Shown here: positions 7,550 through 14,357 of the stretch, piece after piece
Position numbering within the stretch: the stretch's first letter is position 1
Layout of the letters: every line of letters starts with the position of its first letter
IMG/VR virus record: IMGVR_UViG_3300030047_000076
Location: 1-33,581 of that record
Length of the DNA stretch: 33,581 nt
Source of the DNA: a virus
Strand: one strand, 5' to 3'
Translations under genes and position numbers: made by a program
Notes under the pieces: model-generated
The model's input: the letters and a program-made list of their open reading frames with translations, nothing else
What the model was told of the DNA's origin: nothing
The model's database searches: none

Positions 7550-8064
7550 CTGCTTTAGGTGTTATTGCAGCATCTCCGAAAATACTGCAAGAAATACAAG
7601 CTGCAGAAGCACCAATTGTTCCTAAGAAAATTATTCCAGAGGTAAAAACTCCGACTCCTATTGTTACAAGACCTAATAAAGAAGAAGCAATATTAGGAGA
7701 GGTTCAAATATATTCTTTAAAAGGAGAGTACATTTGTAATTTATATTCAGCAACGGTTTCCTCTTCTTTTGAACCTATACAGGTTGGACATGAATATATT
7801 CAAGGAAGACAATCTCACATGATGAAAGGAACCATGGACAATTACTATGCTCACCAATTATTAGCATCGGATGAAGCTGTTCATTGTAAAATAAATCAAG
7901 TAGAAGATATGTTGATTTCTTTTAATGCCTATATAACTGAATGCACACAAATAAATTCCACAGAGTTTATAAGGTGTGAAACCTCTTTTGCTATTTCAGG
8001 AATGATTACAATTGAAGACACAGACAAAAAAGATTATTGGAAACCTAAATCACAAAATACTTAA
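7519..8064 (+). CDS. putative exported protein with Tat-like signal
   Basis: The N-terminus MERRSFFRNLAALGVIAAS has a twin arginine followed by an aromatic pair and a weakly hydrophobic stretch, then EIQAAEAP as a possible cleavage region. That resembles Tat signals, including short ones common in Bacteroidota. A Pro/Lys/Thr linker (33-55) and a beta-rich domain (about 58-170) follow. The mature part matches no family I know. Its place inside a DNA-metabolism operon is odd for an exported protein. A lysis, superinfection or cell-surface role is possible but not shown. The alternative is that the N-terminus is simply a cytoplasmic basic helix. Confidence 0.65.
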   Translation: MERRSFFRNLAALGVIAASPKILQEIQAAEAPIVPKKIIPEVKTPTPIVTRPNKEEAILGEVQIYSLKGEYICNLYSATVSSSFEPIQVGHEYIQGRQSHMMKGTMDNYYAHQLLASDEAVHCKINQVEDMLISFNAYITECTQINSTEFIRCETSFAISGMITIEDTDKKDYWKPKSQNT

Positions 8065-8065
8065 G

Positions 8066-8578
8066 ATGGAACGTAAAAGAACAAGAACACCACATCCAGA
8101 ATTACCTAAAGTAGATGCCCAGCATCAGAAAAGCAGTTACAACATTTTAGCAATAGATCCTGCCACACATTGCGGATGGGCTACATCAAGAACAGTCTAC
8201 GGTGTTTGGGATTTAACTGCTAAGAGAGACGAGTCCGCAGGTATGCGATTAATCAGACTTAGATCTAAAATGCACGAAGTGATTAATTCAGAGAAAATTA
8301 ATCTTGTAGTATTTGAACGTCCTGGAGGACAGTTTAAAGGTGCAATAATTGTCCAGTCAGAATTACAGGGACAGATTAAAGTAGTTTGTGAAGATCTAGG
8401 TATTAATTATAGAGCATATTCCTCAAAGGAAATGAAAGTAAAAGCTACTGGTAAAGGTAATGCTGGAAAGCCTGCTATGATTGCTGCCGCTCATTGTTTA
8501 CTTCAATATCCAGGTAAAAATGATAATGAGGCAGATGCTTTGTGGCTGTTGGAATTAGCTAAATCAGAATACAAATGA
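8066..8578 (+). CDS. RuvC-like Holliday junction resolvase
   Basis: The start at ATG 8066 is chosen because it follows the previous stop by one base. The in-frame Met at 8012 would extend into the upstream gene. The protein has 170 residues with an RNase H/RuvC fold signature: D31 in ILAIDPATHCGWA, E84 in VVFERPGG, and D153/D157 in NDNEADALWLL. These acidic residues bind the two metals. It is expected to cut branched DNA produced by recombination-dependent replication. A 4-base overlap with the Rad50-like gene suggests coupling. Confidence 0.85.
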   Translation: MERKRTRTPHPELPKVDAQHQKSSYNILAIDPATHCGWATSRTVYGVWDLTAKRDESAGMRLIRLRSKMHEVINSEKINLVVFERPGGQFKGAIIVQSELQGQIKVVCEDLGINYRAYSSKEMKVKATGKGNAGKPAMIAAAHCLLQYPGKNDNEADALWLLELAKSEYK

Positions 8579-9669
8579 CAATCCAGAGATTAACAATCGA
8601 GAACATTCAATCACATAAACACTCGGAGTTAGAATTCCATCCAGGTGTTAATGTAATTGTCGGAACTTCTGATTGTGGAAAGACTGCAATTATAAGATCC
8701 TTAAAGTTAGCAGCTTTTAACAGACCGTCTGGAGATGGTTTACGTTCTAATTGGGGTGGACGTTCTTCTGTTGCTGTATTACTTGCTGACGGAAACCTTA
8801 TTACTAGGGTTAAAGACAAGCGAGAAGAGTATTGGTTAAATGATACTGAGTTTAGAGCGTTTGGATCAGAAGTACCAAAAGAGATTTCAGAGACTCTAAA
8901 CTTTAGTGAAATCAATCTACAGAATCAAATGGACAGTTCTTTCCTGTTAAGTTCAACGGCAGGAGAGGTTGCTTTACATTTTAACAAGATTGCAAAAATT
9001 GATCAGATAGACAAAGCAATTACTACAATCAATGGTAAAATATCCAAACTAAAATCTGATATTGAGTATACCAAAAATGATGTTGAAAAACAGAAAGAGG
9101 ATTTGCTTAATTACGAGTTCTTAGAAAAGTTTGAGATAGAGGTTGAGTCTTTAGAATTATTAACTAAGCAGGTTAAAAGTTTTAAAGGTAATTGCAGCGA
9201 CTTAACTGTTTTGCTTTCTAACATTGAAGAAGTGCAAGAATCCATTGAAGAAACAAAGAAAGTACTTGCATTAGATAAATACGTTACAGAAGCAATAGGC
9301 TTGCGAAATCTTTGTGAAACATCCTTAATCTCGCAAGGCAAGTTAATCTCATTGATTAAAGGCATTAAATTGACAGAAACGGATATTGAAGAAAGGACAG
9401 CTTTGTTAGGATTGCAACCTGAGGTAGAGAAACTGTTGAAGGATATCAAAGTTGTAGAAACTAAAAAAGCAGAATGGAATACTTTTTATCGGTTTATAGT
9501 GAACATCAAAAGTACCATAACTGATTTAAAGACAACTCAAATTCTCTTGCAATCCAATTTGGATATTTTTGCAAAAGAAATGCCTGACGTTTGCCCGTTA
9601 TGCGGAACAAATTTATTAGATAATCCTTACGGGGATCTTGAAGGAATGCACAAACATTTTGAAGACTAA
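8575..9669 (+). CDS. SbcC/Rad50-like ATPase, N-terminal half ending at a zinc hook
   Basis: This 364-residue protein carries the N-lobe of an SMC/Rad50 ATPase: Walker A GTSDCGKT (30-37) and a Q-loop in INLQNQMD (113-120). A coiled-coil arm of about 200 residues follows, then CPLC (340-343), a zinc-hook-type motif only 21 residues from the end. It lacks the signature motif, Walker B and H-loop, and these lie in a separate gene at 11123-11734. It should need that partner to form an ATP-binding site. The SbcD/Mre11-like nuclease gene follows after 2 bases. The product would process DNA ends as T4 gp46/gp47 does. Confidence 0.88.
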   Translation: MTIQRLTIENIQSHKHSELEFHPGVNVIVGTSDCGKTAIIRSLKLAAFNRPSGDGLRSNWGGRSSVAVLLADGNLITRVKDKREEYWLNDTEFRAFGSEVPKEISETLNFSEINLQNQMDSSFLLSSTAGEVALHFNKIAKIDQIDKAITTINGKISKLKSDIEYTKNDVEKQKEDLLNYEFLEKFEIEVESLELLTKQVKSFKGNCSDLTVLLSNIEEVQESIEETKKVLALDKYVTEAIGLRNLCETSLISQGKLISLIKGIKLTETDIEERTALLGLQPEVEKLLKDIKVVETKKAEWNTFYRFIVNIKSTITDLKTTQILLQSNLDIFAKEMPDVCPLCGTNLLDNPYGDLEGMHKHFED

Positions 9670-9671
9670 AA

Positions 9672-10553
9672 ATGGAACGTCAAAGGAATAATATAACCAA
9701 AGAAGTAGATGCTATACTAACGGCAGATTGGCATTTGCGACTAGATACTCCTATTTGTAGGACAGACAACTTTCCTAAAACAGAATGGGGAAAAGTAGAT
9801 TTTATTTCTGCATTGCAAAGGAAATATCAATGTCCTGTGTTCCATGCTGGAGATTTATTTGATAAATGGAATCCTAGTGCAGAGCTATTGTCTGAGGCAT
9901 CTAAACACATGCCAGAAAACTTCTTTTCTGTTTATGGGAATCACGACACACCGCAGCACAATCTTGAACTTGTTTATAAATGCGGATTGTACAATTTAAT
10001 GATAAACGGAAAAGTTTCAGTTCCACAGAACGGACATTGGAATCAATCATTAGGTGACGGCAGGACAGGTTGGATTGTTCGTGGAAGACAATTAACCATG
10101 CAGCACATTATGACATACCAAGGATTAGAGCCTTGGCCGGGTTGCACAGATCCTAAAGCTGCAAAGCTATTAAGGAAATATCCGCAATTTGATTTAATAC
10201 TAACAGGAGATAATCATCAAGCATTTGTTGAAGAACACAAAGGCAGATTACTTGTTAATCCTGGATCTATATTTCGCATGGATGCAGATCAAATTGATTT
10301 TAAACCTCGTGTTTATCTGTGGCACGCTGCGGATAATACAGTTACACCCATATATATTCCAATCGTTAAAGAGTCAGTAAGTCGGGAACACTTAGATGTC
10401 ATTAAGGAAAGAGAAAATAGGATAGATGCTTTTATTTCTAAGTTAAATGGAGATTGGAAAATATCAATGTCTTTTGAAGACAACCTTGAGCAATTCAAAA
10501 AATTGAATAAAGTTAAATCAAAAGTAATGACTATAATCTATGACGCTTTATGA
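9672..10553 (+). CDS. SbcD/Mre11-like nuclease (gp47-type metallophosphoesterase)
   Basis: This 293-residue metallophosphoesterase has ADWH (D19, H21), GDLFD (60-64), GNHD (89-92), H145, and TGDNHQ (178-183), where other members have GHxH. VNPGSI follows. These residues bind the two metals of Mre11 nucleases. It lies directly after the Rad50-like N-half and before the pieces that complete the ATPase, so a Rad50-Mre11-like end-resection complex is very likely. The C-terminal helices could contact the coiled-coil base. It overlaps a 49-residue ORF by 4 bases. Confidence 0.88.
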   Translation: MERQRNNITKEVDAILTADWHLRLDTPICRTDNFPKTEWGKVDFISALQRKYQCPVFHAGDLFDKWNPSAELLSEASKHMPENFFSVYGNHDTPQHNLELVYKCGLYNLMINGKVSVPQNGHWNQSLGDGRTGWIVRGRQLTMQHIMTYQGLEPWPGCTDPKAAKLLRKYPQFDLILTGDNHQAFVEEHKGRLLVNPGSIFRMDADQIDFKPRVYLWHAADNTVTPIYIPIVKESVSREHLDVIKERENRIDAFISKLNGDWKISMSFEDNLEQFKKLNKVKSKVMTIIYDAL

Positions 10554-10699
10554 AAAAACCATGCTTAACCCGAAGACAAAGAGTATTTTTAGAATGGCAC
10601 AGAACCAATGTTATTAAAACCTCTGAAGGTGCTCTTATAGAGCATAAACTATGTTGGCTCCGGCTTTTTAGAGAAATTAGAAAACTATTAGAAAGATGA
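10550..10699 (+). CDS. small basic protein, 49 aa
   Basis: ATG 10550 overlaps the nuclease stop (ATGA), and TGA 10697-10699 overlaps the next ATG. Its sequence (MKKPCLTRRQRVFLEWHR... REIRKLLER) is helical and strongly basic. No family is recognised. Double four-base overlaps are good evidence that it is translated. Confidence 0.55.
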   Translation: MKKPCLTRRQRVFLEWHRTNVIKTSEGALIEHKLCWLRLFREIRKLLER

Positions 10700-10887
10700 T
10701 AATCACTCCATTGGAATTATTGCAGAAGCAGTTGTTGGAATTAGAAAGGGATAAAGAAAAATCACAAGAGATGTTTACCAACAGAGTAATAGGTCAGCAT
10801 ACTCATTTGATGCATTTGTCTAATCTAGAACCTGCAATCAAAGAATATAAATTAGCTATTTTTAAATTAAACGAATCACATTTTTAG
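10696..10887 (+). CDS. small helical protein, 63 aa
   Basis: A 63-residue charged protein with two amphipathic helices (LELLQKQLLELERDKEKSQ and NLEPAIKEYKLAIFKLNE) joined by a His-rich turn (GQHTHLMH). It may be a short coiled-coil hairpin. It sits between the Mre11-like gene and the coil protein of the split ATPase. Function is unknown; a subunit or adaptor role is conceivable. Confidence 0.6.
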   Translation: MIITPLELLQKQLLELERDKEKSQEMFTNRVIGQHTHLMHLSNLEPAIKEYKLAIFKLNESHF

Positions 10888-10889
10888 TC

Positions 10890-11126
10890 ATGACTGAAAC
10901 TCAATTATTAAAATTAAAGAAAGAGATTGACAACTCAAAAGAGGAAGTCTCTCAGAAAAAAGGACAGCTTACAGCATTACTGACTCAGCTCAAAAATGAT
11001 TGGGGTTGTGATACTGTAGAAAAAGCTGATAAGAAATTAGTCTCTATGAAGACAGAATATCAAAAAATGTCCGATGCTTTAGAAAAGGGATTGGAAGAAC
11101 TTGAGGAAAAATATGAGGCTTTATGA
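10890..11126 (+). CDS. coiled-coil protein, 78 aa, next to the Rad50 C-half
   Basis: This is a helix-turn-helix coiled coil: about 33 residues of heptads, a NDWGCDTVEKADKKL turn, then a second run of heptads. It shares an ATGA with the Rad50-like C-half gene. Its length plus the roughly 65-residue coil of the C-half (about 140) is within range of the coil arm of the N-half, so it may complete or cap that arm. That is inference. The single Cys (C40) is not a CxxC hook. Confidence 0.65.
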   Translation: MTETQLLKLKKEIDNSKEEVSQKKGQLTALLTQLKNDWGCDTVEKADKKLVSMKTEYQKMSDALEKGLEELEEKYEAL

Positions 11127-11734
11127 CAACTGCAACCCAATTAAGACAAAAATTAGAACAAGCTAAAGGGAGAAAACTTCAGATTGAAAAGAATCTAAAA
11201 CAACTGAAGGGAACCTTAAAGAGTTCTAAAAAGTCTTTAATACGACATGAGCAAGCTAGGGAAATTGTCAGAGAAGTGGGAATGAAAACTCAACAGCAAT
11301 TACAGTTCCATATTTCTGACATAACCTCTTTAGCTTTAGAATCCGTATTCTCTGATCCTTATGAACTTTCTGTAGAGTTTGTTCAAAGGAGAAATAAAAC
11401 AGAATGTGACTTAATGTTTGTTCGAGACGAGTGTAAAGTTAAGCCTTTAGATGCTGCTGGAGGTGGAACTGTTGATGTTGCTGCATTTGCTTTGAGGATA
11501 GCTTCTTGGTCTATGCTTGAGGATGCTTCATCGAACACAATTGTCTTAGATGAACCTTTACGTTACCTTTCTGTTGATTGTCAAGAACGTGCTTCCCAAA
11601 TGATAAAAGATCTGTCTACTAAATTAGGTATTCAGTTCATTATTGTTACACATGAAGAAACTTTAGCTGCATACGCAGACAGGGTATTTGAAGTATCAAT
11701 TAAAAAAGGAATCTCAAAAATCAAATCATCATGA
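11123..11734 (+). CDS. SbcC/Rad50-like ATPase, C-terminal half
   Basis: A 203-residue protein opening with a coiled coil (about 1-60). It carries the C-lobe elements of the ABC/SMC ATPase: a signature segment LDAAGGGTVDVAAF (109-122), Walker B TIVLDEP (139-145), a D-loop at about 148-151, and an H-loop VTHEE (175-179, H177). No Walker A is present. It complements the N-half encoded at 8575-9669, with 1.45 kb and four other genes between them. The function should be ATP-driven control of the Mre11-like nuclease. This looks like a stable arrangement and not decay, since all key residues are intact on both sides and start codons are well placed. Confidence 0.85.
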   Translation: MTTATQLRQKLEQAKGRKLQIEKNLKQLKGTLKSSKKSLIRHEQAREIVREVGMKTQQQLQFHISDITSLALESVFSDPYELSVEFVQRRNKTECDLMFVRDECKVKPLDAAGGGTVDVAAFALRIASWSMLEDASSNTIVLDEPLRYLSVDCQERASQMIKDLSTKLGIQFIIVTHEETLAAYADRVFEVSIKKGISKIKSS

Positions 11735-11907
11735 AATTCATTATTAAAAGGGCAGTAAACAAAGAATGGTTCTTCATCATTACTGCAAAAAATGGACAAA
11801 CATTAGCAACGAGTGAAACGTACAAAAGAAGAGGTGGTTGTCTTAAGGCTATCAAATCTATTGTTAATCATTGTGCTGAAGCAGTGGTTATAGACTTCCA
11901 AATTTAA
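11731..11907 (+). CDS. YegP/DUF1508-like small protein
   Basis: ATG 11731 overlaps the Rad50 C-half stop. The 58-residue product reads KEWFFIITAKNGQTLATSETYKRRGG, then KAIKSIVNH, matching the single-repeat DUF1508/YegP pattern: strand, NGxxLxxSExY, then a helix beginning at an Ala/Lys-rich segment. Function in this family is poorly known. Too short for most gene callers, but spacing and family pattern support it. Confidence 0.65.
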   Translation: MKFIIKRAVNKEWFFIITAKNGQTLATSETYKRRGGCLKAIKSIVNHCAEAVVIDFQI

Positions 11908-11912
11908 CATCT

Positions 11913-12035
11913 ATGACACTCTCTAAAGTCAGAACGATGATGCGGAAAGGTATTGATCGTTCTATAGACAATTATGAAGTAACAATTCTTACAGTATTTG
12001 TTTTCATCATAATGTTGTACATGATATTTTTCTAA
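11913..12035 (+). CDS. tiny single-pass membrane protein, 40 aa
   Basis: ATG 11913 to TAA 12033-12035. A basic N-terminus (MRKGIDRS) is followed by one hydrophobic segment to the C-terminus (about 22-40, VTILTVFVFIIMLYMIFF). It is spaced 5 bases from the gene before and 1 base from the gene after. No function is recognised. Confidence 0.5.
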   Translation: MTLSKVRTMMRKGIDRSIDNYEVTILTVFVFIIMLYMIFF

Positions 12036-12036
12036 T

Positions 12037-12405
12037 ATGATATCTCCATTACACGACATAAAAGATTCTCATGAGCTTTTAGCAGTATTAAAAGCAATGA
12101 AAGCTCTAAAGAATGAAGTTTATTTTGGAGATGTAGAATACTCTATAATAGAAAAATATCTGCGTTATTTATACAGCATAGGGTTTCATCAAGGAATGCG
12201 AACAAAAGCACCTACTAGGATGGTGTATCAATTTACATTAGACGGGGATTATGTTGATAAGCATGACAGTGCTGTTCAAGCTTCTTTAAAATTAGGTGTG
12301 CATAAAGGAACAATTTCAAATGCGATTAGAAGAGGGTTTAATTGTAAAGGGTTTTTATTCAGTTACAAAAAAGCCCCGGACACGACAACCGGGGCTTTAC
12401 AATAA
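12037..12405 (+). CDS. NUMOD1-like DNA-binding protein without nuclease domain
   Basis: This is the last rightward gene, 122 residues. Residues about 64-110 (VYQFTLDGDYVDKHDSAVQAS, then LGVHKGTISNAIRRG and GFLFSY) match the NUMOD1-type helix-turn-helix found at the ends of homing endonucleases. The N-terminal half is helical and shows no GIY-YIG or HNH residues. It may be a regulator or a remnant of a homing endonuclease. The last ten codons are written by the terminator hairpin at 12370-12398, so the tail KAPDTTTGALQ is probably a by-product of the terminator. Confidence 0.65.
   Translation: MISPLHDIKDSHELLAVLKAMKALKNEVYFGDVEYSIIEKYLRYLYSIGFHQGMRTKAPTRMVYQFTLDGDYVDKHDSAVQASLKLGVHKGTISNAIRRGFNCKGFLFSYKKAPDTTTGALQ
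12367..12398 (-). terminator. intrinsic terminator between convergent operons
   Basis: AAAGCCCCGG (12370-12379) pairs with CCGGGGCTTT (12389-12398) around a 9-base loop, giving a perfect 10-bp stem. On the minus strand the stem runs into six T (12372-12367), a classic intrinsic terminator for the late operon. On the plus strand only TTT of the stem plus ACAATAATC follows, so rightward termination is probably weaker. Confidence 0.88.
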
Positions 12406-12438
12406 TCAAACAATTAAAAAACTGAGAAAAATTACCGC

Positions 12439-12675
12439 TTATTTTTGGTTATTGGATAATGTTGTTATTGTGTCGTCCTTCTTTGAAGAATTAAAACTAC
12501 TACCAAAATAATAACCTAAGATTATTGTTGCTGTAGGTAGCAGTCCTCCTGCAATTGGGTATAGGATGTCTTTATTATTTGTCGGAATCTCTACAAAAAT
12601 TAAAACCCCTACAATTGCAAAAATCAAGAATAAAACCAATGCAGCTATAATATCTTTGATTGTTACCTTTTCCAT
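12439..12675 (-). CDS. holin-like membrane protein
   Basis: A 78-residue protein with two hydrophobic segments (about 9-30 and 38-57), a short polar turn (PTNNKD) and a polar basic/Ser tail after GYYFGSSFNSSKK. Size, two-helix topology, and position at the end of the late operon near a cell-wall enzyme candidate fit a holin, which permeabilises the inner membrane at lysis. The GYYFGSS motif recurs in phage proteins of this kind. Topology is seen; the function is inferred. Confidence 0.6.
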   Translation of the reverse strand: MEKVTIKDIIAALVLFLIFAIVGVLIFVEIPTNNKDILYPIAGGLLPTATIILGYYFGSSFNSSKKDDTITTLSNNQK

Positions 12676-12685
12676 ACCATTTGTT

Positions 12686-13369
12686 TTATCGGGTTCCTAA
12701 ATAAAATCCTGCTCCCGCTCCAACCACCATCCACACCCAGGGTTTTTCATACCAACGTATTTTATTTTCTATTGTTATAGAGTTTGCAGTAATTACTACC
12801 GCATTAGGATCAGACAAATATGCACTCACAACATAACTCTTTCCTTTTTTGGTAGTTACAATGTCTATTCCCGTCTTGTACTTGTATGCAAATTGCATAT
12901 TTTTATCTATAATGTTTCCTTTAAGAAAAAGGAACTTATTATTCCAGTCGAATTCAGCCGCTTTTATAGTGTCGGTATTACTTACATACACAGTATCCTT
13001 CAAAGGCGTAGAACCGTGGCTTTCTGCACTGATTTGTAATTTTAAAGCATCTGTAATATCCCGCCATTTTATATCCCTAGCTTTTAAGTCCTTTATCTCA
13101 AATCCAGCCGCCTCCAATGCTTTGCGTCTGTTATCTGATTCCACAACAACAGAAGATAGTGAAAAAGTTAAATTTTTGTTTTTGTCTTTGAATACTTTCA
13201 CAGTATCCTTCAAAGTGGACAATTCTACTTGAGATAGTTGAAGTTTGTCTGCAATTTTATCATTATTGCATTTACCAAGAAATAATAAAAAAACTAAGGC
13301 AGACAAGGTCATAAAGAAAATCCAATTATCTTTACCCCATACTAACAATCTTTTGATTAAAGTGTTCAT
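12686..13369 (-). CDS. membrane-anchored coiled-coil protein, possible spanin-like
   Basis: This 227-residue protein has an N-terminal hydrophobic segment (about 16-33) ending in GKC34. A coiled coil follows at about 38-85, then a mixed beta-rich middle, and a second short hydrophobic segment near the C-terminus (about 209-224, WVWMVVGAGAGFYLG). Membrane segments at both ends with a coil between are compatible with an envelope-spanning lysis protein. However, C34 is not in a good lipobox and the family is not recognised. Its start overlaps the gene upstream by 38 bases. Confidence 0.6.
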   Translation of the reverse strand: MNTLIKRLLVWGKDNWIFFMTLSALVFLLFLGKCNNDKIADKLQLSQVELSTLKDTVKVFKDKNKNLTFSLSSVVVESDNRRKALEAAGFEIKDLKARDIKWRDITDALKLQISAESHGSTPLKDTVYVSNTDTIKAAEFDWNNKFLFLKGNIIDKNMQFAYKYKTGIDIVTTKKGKSYVVSAYLSDPNAVVITANSITIENKIRWYEKPWVWMVVGAGAGFYLGTR

Positions 13370-13562
13370 AATTTTTGTTTTTTAATTCATTTAAATCAAT
13401 AGGGTCTTCTGACCTTTTTAATTTCTCTAAAAATTCTTCAGAGAATATTGTTTCAGGAAGTTTTATTATATCATATTTGCACATGCATCCTGATTTTGCT
13501 CGTTCTGGATTATACTCAAAAACTGAAATTTCCCCGTCTTTATTGATTAGTATGTGTGCCAT
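13332..13562 (-). CDS. hypothetical protein, 76 aa
   Basis: A small soluble protein that starts with a beta hairpin (AHILINKDGEISVFEYN), contains a CMC motif at 26-28, and ends in an acidic helical half (EEFLEKLKRSEDPIDLNELK). It overlaps the next gene by 38 bases. No family is recognised. Its place within the lysis/membrane group says little about function. Confidence 0.55.
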   Translation of the reverse strand: MAHILINKDGEISVFEYNPERAKSGCMCKYDIIKLPETIFSEEFLEKLKRSEDPIDLNELKNKNYEHFNQKIVSMG

Positions 13563-13566
13563 GATG

Positions 13567-13935
13567 TTATGGAATTTTATGAGTAATCCAAGAAGAATAA
13601 AAATCAGGTATTGAAGGAGTCCTTTTCCTAACCATTAGTTTTAATGTTGTGGTTATTAAGACTTCTGACTCAGCTACGGTAATAGATGTTGTCCCAGGTT
13701 TTAACCAAGTTATCGTTAAAGGTTCTTTAATGCTGTAATTTCCGACGGTATCTGCATAAAATCCTCCAACTTTTATAACTGGAACTTTTCCTAAGACTTC
13801 AAAGTATTTATATGTATATGTATTGCAGTAAATAAGATACCTTGTGTATTCTGGTTTATCTGCTACCTTAACATACGTCTGAGAAAAAGACAATAATGAA
13901 AACATCACAAATACAAAAAGCAATATCCGTTTCAT
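13567..13935 (-). CDS. secreted protein with Sec signal peptide
   Basis: The N-terminus MKRILLFVFVMFSLLSFSQ is a clear Sec signal peptide: basic start, hydrophobic core, and an FSQ end as often seen in Bacteroidota proteins. The mature part (about 103 residues) is beta-rich, with a TWLKPGTTSITVAESE segment resembling a small Ig-like or carbohydrate-binding fold, but no family can be named. It overlaps the DUF5675 gene by 4 bases. Possible roles are periplasmic lysis help or superinfection control. Confidence 0.65.
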   Translation of the reverse strand: MKRILLFVFVMFSLLSFSQTYVKVADKPEYTRYLIYCNTYTYKYFEVLGKVPVIKVGGFYADTVGNYSIKEPLTITWLKPGTTSITVAESEVLITTTLKLMVRKRTPSIPDFYSSWITHKIP

Positions 13936-14354
13936 GTGATAATAATTTTAACCTTTTCTTTAGTTACTGAAAGAATGTGAAACAATTTATCAAATATTTC
14001 ATGAGAGTTTGTCAATTGTCCTACAATGCTGTTATTTCCAACAAGTAAACAACCAGAAGTATTTTTGTCTGTTGTACCATTGTGAATTCGGATTCCTTCA
14101 AATCCTGGAACATTCACAAGTAAAGGCATTATCCTTTGAAAGCGATTAGACCAGTTAAGTATTACTTCATACTCTCCTGCTGGAATACAGGTTTCATTCA
14201 TAACTTTTCCTTCTCCGGGATCAGTAATATCCCCATCGAGATTATAATCTCTGTCTTTGTCCTCAAGTGTGTCTGAGAAAAACTCGCCGTCTATAAATAG
14301 CTTACCTATTGTATAGGTTGGACGTCTTGCAATTCTTTTTAATGATAAAACCAT
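13932..14354 (-). CDS. DUF5675-like protein, possible lysis enzyme
   Basis: This 140-residue protein follows the DUF5675 pattern: GKLFIDGEFFSDTLED, then CIPAGEYEVILNWSNRF, LLVNVPGFEGIRIHNG, and SGCLLVG. The H91-N-G ... S100-G-C102 arrangement recalls the His/Cys active site of YkuD-type L,D-transpeptidases, so a peptidoglycan-acting role is plausible. No other endolysin is seen in the window, and it lies with small membrane proteins at the end of the late operon. Family membership is fairly likely; the enzymatic role is inferred. Confidence 0.7.
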   Translation of the reverse strand: MVLSLKRIARRPTYTIGKLFIDGEFFSDTLEDKDRDYNLDGDITDPGEGKVMNETCIPAGEYEVILNWSNRFQRIMPLLVNVPGFEGIRIHNGTTDKNTSGCLLVGNNSIVGQLTNSHEIFDKLFHILSVTKEKVKIIIT

Positions 14355-14357
14355 AAT

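Noticed and set aside
8012-8065. Upstream Met extending the RuvC-like gene
   Set aside because: The extra 18 residues overlap the previous gene by 53 bases, while ATG 8066 sits one base after its stop and gives a normal N-terminus.
12398-12410. The junction hairpin as an equally strong plus-strand terminator
   Set aside because: The plus strand lacks a T-run after the stem (ACAATAATC), so only the minus-strand call is firm.
12296-12511. Plus-strand 71-aa ORF crossing the terminator
   Set aside because: It overlaps the NUMOD1-like gene in another frame, runs through the hairpin and into the antisense of the holin gene, and has no family features.
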